Positions 59,718-64,000 of a stretch of DNA of 64,000 nucleotides are shown in pieces. Positions within the stretch are counted from its first letter, which is position 1. Each line of letters starts with the position of its first letter. Origin of the DNA: Patescibacteria group bacterium (GTDB taxonomy: Bacteria; Patescibacteriota; Microgenomatia; UBA1406; GWC2-37-13); assembly GCA_023380935.1 (NCBI GenBank), contig JAMCST010000011.1, positions 1-64,000 on the forward strand. The letters are read 5' to 3'. The position numbers were made by a program, and so were the translations under genes. The notes under the pieces were generated by a model. The model ran no database searches, was not told the DNA's origin, and saw only the letters and a program-made list of their open reading frames with translations.

Positions 59718-60586
59718 ACCAGCTCAAAAAATGGCTCGCCCATTTTTTTCTCCCCGGCGAAACCAATAATTTCCAGGCGAAAACGCTGCATCTCGACTTT
59801 CTTTCGGTTTATCTGGCGATTGCCCTGATTCTGGTCAGCTTCGCCAAAACCAATCTACCCGCCTTTAATCAAGTGCTGGGGGTGGCCACCGACATCAGCA
59901 TCACCAGGCTCACCGAACTGACCAATGCCGAACGGCAGCAACATCAACTGGCGCCCTTAACCTATAACGAGCGCCTGGCGGAAGCGGCGCGCGGCAAAGC
60001 GCAGGACATGTTCGCCAAGAACTACTGGTCCCATTATGCTCCGGACGGCACCACGCCCTGGGACTTCATCCTCGCCGCCCATTACCAGTACGAGTACGCC
60101 GGCGAGAACCTGGCAAAAAACTTCATGTTTTCCCAAGGGGTCATCGACGCCTGGATGAACTCCCCCACCCACCGGGAGAACATGCTCCGGCCCCAGTACA
60201 CCGAAATGGGAATGGCGGTGATGAACGGGATGTTGAACGGTGAGGAAACTACGCTGGTTGTACAGATGTTCGGCCGGCCGACTACCGCTACCACCGTGGT
60301 CTCCAGCCAATCGCCCGAGCAGTCTCAACCGGTAGTGTTGGCTAAACATACCACCGCGGCGGCACCAGGTAATTTTCTCTCCTTTGATTTGATCATTGCC
60401 TTCATTGTGCTGCTGATGACCGTGCTGATAGCCGATTTTTACATTGCCGGTAAATTAAAGATTGTCCGACTGAACGGAAAAAACCTGGCGCATTTCCTTT
60501 TCCTGGGTTTTGTCCTGGCCGGCCTGTTATTATTTATCACCCAAGGTTCAATCTCCCACTATGCGGCATTTATTAAACCTAATTAA
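59714..60586 (+). CDS. CAP/SCP-domain protein with membrane helices
   Basis: 290 residues. One helix at about 28-47 is followed by the SCP/CAP fold at about 60-190 with AARGKAQDMFAKNYWSHYAP, YAGENLA and WMNSPTHRENML, then two more helices in the C-terminal part. CAP domains bind lipids or wall components and are common on CPR surfaces. The protein is membrane-tethered with the CAP domain outside. Confidence 0.88.
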   Translation: MNQLKKWLAHFFLPGETNNFQAKTLHLDFLSVYLAIALILVSFAKTNLPAFNQVLGVATDISITRLTELTNAERQQHQLAPLTYNERLAEAARGKAQDMFAKNYWSHYAPDGTTPWDFILAAHYQYEYAGENLAKNFMFSQGVIDAWMNSPTHRENMLRPQYTEMGMAVMNGMLNGEETTLVVQMFGRPTTATTVVSSQSPEQSQPVVLAKHTTAAAPGNFLSFDLIIAFIVLLMTVLIADFYIAGKLKIVRLNGKNLAHFLFLGFVLAGLLLFITQGSISHYAAFIKPN

Positions 60587-60842
60587 ACGCGAACTCGGGT
60601 CGGCGCCGGGTCAGTATCTCTGGCTCATCATCATGGGGATGGTGTTCCTGACCCTGTTGAGTGTTTTTCAGGGACAACGGACCGTTACCATTCTGCTGGT
60701 GATCGGGTTTAGTTTTGTGTACATGACCTGGGGACTGATCCATCACGGTCGCAGCCGTACTCTCCACCTCAAAAATGTGCTAGAATATATCATTATCGGC
60801 TTTACTTTTTGTTTTATCATTTTGCTGCTACTGGGTAAATAG
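60561..60842 (+). CDS. Small membrane protein
   Basis: 93 residues with three helices (about 15-33, 40-60 and 72-92) and a polar, basic loop (HHGRSRTLHLKN). No known family is recognised. The start at 60561 (MRHLLNLIKREL) gives a normal basic N-terminus and overlaps the CAP gene by 26 bases. It ends one base before the RmlA-like gene. Confidence 0.6.
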   Translation: MRHLLNLIKRELGSAPGQYLWLIIMGMVFLTLLSVFQGQRTVTILLVIGFSFVYMTWGLIHHGRSRTLHLKNVLEYIIIGFTFCFIILLLLGK

Positions 60843-60843
60843 T

Positions 60844-61602
60844 ATGAAAGGAGTCATTCTTGCCGGAGGATTGGGAACCAGATTGTATCCGCTTACCTAT
60901 GCGACAAACAAACACCTTTTGCCGGTCTACAATAAGCCGATGGTTTACTATCCGATCCAGACGCTGGTCAACGCCGGCATTACCGAAATACTGGTGGTGG
61001 TGTCCGGACCCCATTCCGGTCATTTCATTAACGTTTTGAAAAACGGTCAGGACTTCGGACTTAAACATTTCGAGTACGCCTACCAGGAAAAGGCCAACGG
61101 CGGCATTGCCGATGCCCTGGCGCTGGCGGAGGATTTTGCCGACCGCGAACCGATCACCGTCATTCTCGGAGACAACACCACCGACGCGGACATCGGCCCG
61201 GCAGTGAGAAAATTCAAGAGCGGGGCAATGGTCTTCCTCAAAGAGGTCAAAGATCCCAAGCGCTTTGGCATTGCCGAGTTCGACCTCCAAGATCAAAGCA
61301 AAATCAGCCGCATTATCGAGAAACCAAAACAGCCGCCGTCAAATCTGGCCGTCACCGGACTGTACATTTATGACAACCAGGTGTTTGAGTTCATCAAACA
61401 GTGCGACCCGGACTACATCGGGCGCGGTGAACTGGAAATCACCCAGGTGAATAATTTTTACGTGGAGAAAGGACGGTTGAGTTGGGCAAAACTGGAGGGA
61501 CACTGGCTTGACGCCGGCACGTTTGATACTCTGTTGGCCGCCAACCTTTATTGGGCGAAAAAAAACCGGTCCGAGTTGACTGAAGATAAAGAAAGCGCTT
61601 GA
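60844..61602 (+). CDS. RmlA-like sugar-1-phosphate nucleotidyltransferase
   Basis: 252 residues. MKGVILAGGLGTRLYPLTYA has the nucleotide-binding GG..GTRL motif and HLLPVYNKPMVYYPI the conserved Lys. GDNTTD holds the metal-binding Asp and EKPKQPP a sugar-phosphate site. The short length fits the RmlA (dTDP-glucose) group rather than GlmU. It supplies an NDP-sugar for the surface glycan. No rmlB, rmlC or rmlD is nearby, so the final sugar is open. Confidence 0.88.
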   Translation: MKGVILAGGLGTRLYPLTYATNKHLLPVYNKPMVYYPIQTLVNAGITEILVVVSGPHSGHFINVLKNGQDFGLKHFEYAYQEKANGGIADALALAEDFADREPITVILGDNTTDADIGPAVRKFKSGAMVFLKEVKDPKRFGIAEFDLQDQSKISRIIEKPKQPPSNLAVTGLYIYDNQVFEFIKQCDPDYIGRGELEITQVNNFYVEKGRLSWAKLEGHWLDAGTFDTLLAANLYWAKKNRSELTEDKESA

Positions 61603-61621
61603 TTGATGGTGCAATTTATTA

Positions 61622-61627
61622 TTTAAT
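61622..61627 (+). promoter_or_regulatory. -10 box for the gene at 61634
   Basis: TTTAAT lies 6 bases before the ATG. It is a weaker match than other boxes but has the same spacing. Confidence 0.4.
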
Positions 61628-61633
61628 ATCATT

Positions 61634-61897
61634 ATGGATGCGACTCAACTATTATTGTCCATCGTTTTGACCATCGCCGCGGTTTTTTTAGTGGTGATCG
61701 GAATCCAGTTAATCTTCATCCTGAAGGAGCTGCGCCGGGCATTGATCAACGTCAACAAGATCGTCCATGGATTTGAAGCGATCGGCAGCGGTTTGGACCA
61801 CGGCCTGGCGGAAATCGTCGGATTTATCAACGGCTTTAAAAGCATCGCCAAGATTATCGACACCATTGCTCACCGCAAAAATGAAAAATCAGACTAA
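61634..61897 (+). CDS. Small membrane-anchored protein, DUF948-like
   Basis: 87 residues. One helix at about 8-29 is followed by an amphipathic helical tail (ELRRALINVNKIVHGFEAIG and GLAEIVGFINGFKSIAKI). This is the shape of DUF948/YtxH-partner proteins in Gram-positives. It overlaps the YtxH-like gene by 17 bases. Confidence 0.65.
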   Translation: MDATQLLLSIVLTIAAVFLVVIGIQLIFILKELRRALINVNKIVHGFEAIGSGLDHGLAEIVGFINGFKSIAKIIDTIAHRKNEKSD

Positions 61898-62165
61898 TCA
61901 CCAATCCAGCAACTTTTGGTTCGGTTTTGCCGTGGGTAGCCTGTGCGCCGCGGGCGCGGGTTATTTTTTCGGAACAAAATCAGGCCGGGCGACGACGCAA
62001 AAAATGCTGGATTTGTTTGACAACTGGGAGGATACACTCCAGCACCTGTTGGAACACCACCAATCCCAACCGCAAGACAAACCCAGCCCCAAACCGTCAA
62101 CCATCAGCGTCATCGAGAAAATCAGGTCGGAAATTAACGCGAGAACCACTGGAAAAAACCACTAG
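61881..62165 (+). CDS. YtxH-like protein
   Basis: 94 residues. FWFGFAVGSLCAAGAGYFFG, then TKSGRATTQKMLD, is the short glycine-rich membrane helix plus helix of YtxH/gas-vesicle-like proteins. The C-terminal half is polar. The start at 61881 is inside the previous gene's end, as is usual here. Function unknown; possibly a stress or envelope protein. Confidence 0.68.
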   Translation: MKNQTNHQSSNFWFGFAVGSLCAAGAGYFFGTKSGRATTQKMLDLFDNWEDTLQHLLEHHQSQPQDKPSPKPSTISVIEKIRSEINARTTGKNH

Positions 62166-62176
62166 GAAAAATCGTG

Positions 62177-62205
62177 TTGACTTTACCGATGGGACTTGAT
62201 ATATT
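62177..62205 (+). promoter_or_regulatory. Promoter of rpoB
   Basis: TTGACT (62177-62182), a 17-base spacer and TATATT (62200-62205) form a good primary-sigma promoter. It predicts a leader of about 69 bases before the rpoB ATG, unlike the leaderless genes elsewhere. Confidence 0.65.
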
Positions 62206-62218
62206 TGGATAGCTTAAA

Positions 62219-62247
62219 ATACTCCCTGTATATATTGTGGGGGGTAT
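62219..62247 (+). promoter_or_regulatory. Hairpin in the rpoB leader
   Basis: ATACTCCC (62219-62226) can pair with the later run of GGGGG and TAT (62240-62247) in eight pairs, one of them G-U, around a 13-base loop. It lies in the transcribed leader 33 bases before the start codon and could modulate rpoB expression. Confidence 0.4.
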
Positions 62248-62280
62248 TATTGTTATCTTAATTTCTGCTTCTCAATAGCG

Positions 62281-64000
62281 ATGTCAACAACCAAAAAACC
62301 AACCGCTCAACCCGCCAACGAAATTTATCTCGGCACCGAAGAAACGCTTATTAAACAGCTCGACCTGATCGAAAACCAAAAACAGTCGTGGAACCACTTC
62401 CTCAACACCCAACTCAAAGAAATTATCACTGACTTCTTTCCGATTGACGACTATACCGGAAAAAAATTCTCTTTGCAGTTTGAAGACCTGCGCTTCGGCG
62501 AACCCCACTTCCCCCTTAAACTCTGTCTGCAAAAAAAGCTTACCTACGAAACCCCGGTCTACGTCAGATTAAACCTGGAAAATAAAAAAACCGGCACGCA
62601 AAAACGCCAGGACGTCTACTTCTTCAATCTCCCCAAAATGACCGACAAGGGCACCTTTATTATCAACGGCATCGAACGCGCCATCATTAGCCAAATCGCC
62701 CGTTCACCGGGCGTTTATTTTACCGCCCAGATCGACAAAACCACCGGCCAGACCCTGTACAACGCCGAAATCCGCCCCTACATCGGTGCCTGGCTGGACT
62801 TCACCATTAACAAAAACGGTTTAATTGAGGTTAAGGTCAACAAAAAAAGAAAATTCCTCGCGTCGGTACTGCTGCGGATCTTTGAAGGGGAAAGCAATAA
62901 CCAACTGCTCGAGCACTTCGGCGACCTCGACCCGACACTGGTAGAAAAATACCTGTTACCCACCATCAAAAAAGACCGGACCAAGAACCGGGACGAGGCG
63001 GTCCTTGAATTTTACCGGAAAGTGCGCCCCGGCGAGCCGTTGATTGTGGAGAACGCCTACGAAACGCTTAACAATATTCTCTTTAACCAAAGGAAATACT
63101 CGCTTGCCGACGTCGGCCGCTATAAAATCAATAAAAAACTGGGGCTCGACCTGCCGATTACCAAAGAAAATCACGTCCTTACCAAAACGGATATCGTTAC
63201 GACCATCAAATATTTGATCAACCTGACTTTGAACAAGGGCGAATTTGACGACATCGATCATCTCGGCAACCGCCGCCTGCGCACGGTGGGTGAACTGATT
63301 GGCATGTACGGAATCCGCATGGGTATGGTACGCACCGAAAAAGAAATCAAGGAAAGGATGAGTCTGATCGCGGTCGACGTCAATCCGACGCCGGCCCAGA
63401 TCGTCAACTCCAAACCGATCCTGATGGCGATCAACTCCTTTTACCGCACCAGCCAGCTCTCAACCATCGTCGACCAAACCAATCCCCTGTCCGAACTGGA
63501 CAACTTGCGCCGCATCACCGTCGGCGGTCCGGGCGGAATCGAGAAAGAACGGGCATCGTTCTCCATCCGCGACATCTCTTCGTCCCAATACGGCAGAATC
63601 TGCCCGATCCGTTCACCCGAAGGACCGAATATCGGCGTCGTCACCTATATGTCGCTTTACAGCCGCGTTAACCAGTATGGCTTCCTGGAAACGCCGTACA
63701 AAAAAGTCGTCAACGTCGGCGACAAAAACCATCCGCGCATGCAGGTGACCGATGAGATCGTCTATCTCCAGGCCGACGACGAAGAACAATATTACATCAC
63801 TTCCGGTAACGCCACCGTCGACAAAAACCACTGCATTATGGAGGAAACCCTGGTGGTACGTCATCTTGGCGAGATTACCGAAGTCAACGTCGGACAGATC
63901 AATCTGGTTGACGTCTCGCCGCGTCAGATTTTGGGAGCGTCGGCCGCCCTGATTCCTTTTTTGCAGAACGACGATGCCAGCCGCGCCCTGATGGGAACCC
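62281..64000 (+). CDS. rpoB: RNA polymerase beta subunit (5' part)
   Basis: The reading frame opens at 62281 (MSTTKKPTAQPANEIYL) and runs past the window end, showing 573 codons. Landmarks are ISQIARSPGVYF, the rifampicin cluster FYRTSQLSTIVDQTNPLSEL, RRITVGGPGGIEKERASF and GRICPIRSPEGPNIGVVTYM. The N-terminal lobes lack the large insertions of proteobacterial beta. Positions equivalent to E. coli Q513, H526 and S531 are T395, N408 and T413. The start lies after a conserved-spacing promoter; no Shine-Dalgarno is evident. Confidence 0.97.
   Translation, partial: MSTTKKPTAQPANEIYLGTEETLIKQLDLIENQKQSWNHFLNTQLKEIITDFFPIDDYTGKKFSLQFEDLRFGEPHFPLKLCLQKKLTYETPVYVRLNLENKKTGTQKRQDVYFFNLPKMTDKGTFIINGIERAIISQIARSPGVYFTAQIDKTTGQTLYNAEIRPYIGAWLDFTINKNGLIEVKVNKKRKFLASVLLRIFEGESNNQLLEHFGDLDPTLVEKYLLPTIKKDRTKNRDEAVLEFYRKVRPGEPLIVENAYETLNNILFNQRKYSLADVGRYKINKKLGLDLPITKENHVLTKTDIVTTIKYLINLTLNKGEFDDIDHLGNRRLRTVGELIGMYGIRMGMVRTEKEIKERMSLIAVDVNPTPAQIVNSKPILMAINSFYRTSQLSTIVDQTNPLSELDNLRRITVGGPGGIEKERASFSIRDISSSQYGRICPIRSPEGPNIGVVTYMSLYSRVNQYGFLETPYKKVVNVGDKNHPRMQVTDEIVYLQADDEEQYYITSGNATVDKNHCIMEETLVVRHLGEITEVNVGQINLVDVSPRQILGASAALIPFLQNDDASRALMGT

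Noticed and set aside
60817-61296. Minus-strand frame opposite the RmlA-like gene
   Set aside because: The plus-strand protein has complete nucleotidyltransferase motifs; the opposite frame has none.
1-64000. CRISPR array, prophage or complete insertion sequence
   Set aside because: No regularly spaced direct repeats, cas genes, phage structural genes or transposase were seen.
1-64000. UGA recoded to glycine as in some CPR lineages
   Set aside because: Many genes end in TGA, conserved proteins have no internal TGA, and RF2 is present.

Overview
The window looks like a piece of a Candidate Phyla Radiation (Patescibacteria) genome, probably a Microgenomates-type bacterium. This is an inference. 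The signs are dense packing with overlapping genes, short housekeeping proteins, a very large set of polytopic GT-C glycosyltransferases, LTD, CAP/SCP and VanZ surface proteins, a PilM-like/LytR_C fusion and no outer-membrane genes. UGA serves as a stop throughout and an RF2 gene is present, so the code is standard table 11 and not the UGA-glycine code of Absconditabacteria/Gracilibacteria. Base composition is near 50% GC except for one AT-rich orphan gene at 5474-6466.

Layout. 1-920: a hairpin, a small orphan ORF, tRNA-Ser(UGA), tRNA-Cys(GCA) and broken copies of tRNA-Cys. 922-6466: a GT2 enzyme, two Nudix hydrolases, two membrane proteins and the AT-rich orphan. 6587-8634: five tRNAs (Gly, Phe, Ile-UAU, Ala, Arg) with tRNA half-gene remnants, interrupted by a histidine phosphatase/SDR pair. 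8682-16100: UppP, a GT4 enzyme, Nudix plus MutM, a MacAB-like ABC export module and a PIG-V-like enzyme. 16069-48315: a 32-kb surface-glycan region with about 17 membrane GT-C proteins, GT2 and GT4 cytoplasmic enzymes and one Wzx-type flippase. It is arranged in alternating operons whose genes overlap by a few bases. 48322-52224: CPBP protease, XRE regulator, rpoD and dnaG. 52291-62165: PilM-LytR_C fusion, prfB, ftsE-ftsX with a coiled-coil C39 hydrolase, an LTD-VanZ-CAP operon, an RmlA-like nucleotidyltransferase and two small membrane-associated proteins. 62281-64000: the 5' part of rpoB, running off the window.

How it fits together. GT2 and RmlA-like enzymes would make activated sugars, including polyprenyl-phosphate sugars from the ALG5-like GT2 at 17525. 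GT2/GT4 enzymes would start glycans on the inner face, Wzx would flip them, and the many GT-C enzymes would extend or transfer sugars on the outer face. UppP recycles the carrier. FtsEX and the C39 protein, the LytR_C fusion and the LTD/CAP proteins are the other envelope components.

The most striking regulatory pattern is that many -10 boxes lie only 5-9 bases before the start codon, implying leaderless mRNAs. Several divergent gene pairs have overlapping or almost touching start codons, and one pair shares a symmetric -10 element. The most unusual RNA locus is tRNA-Arg(CCG), whose leader and trailer can pair in a 15-bp helix and which is framed by two halves of a degenerate tRNA.
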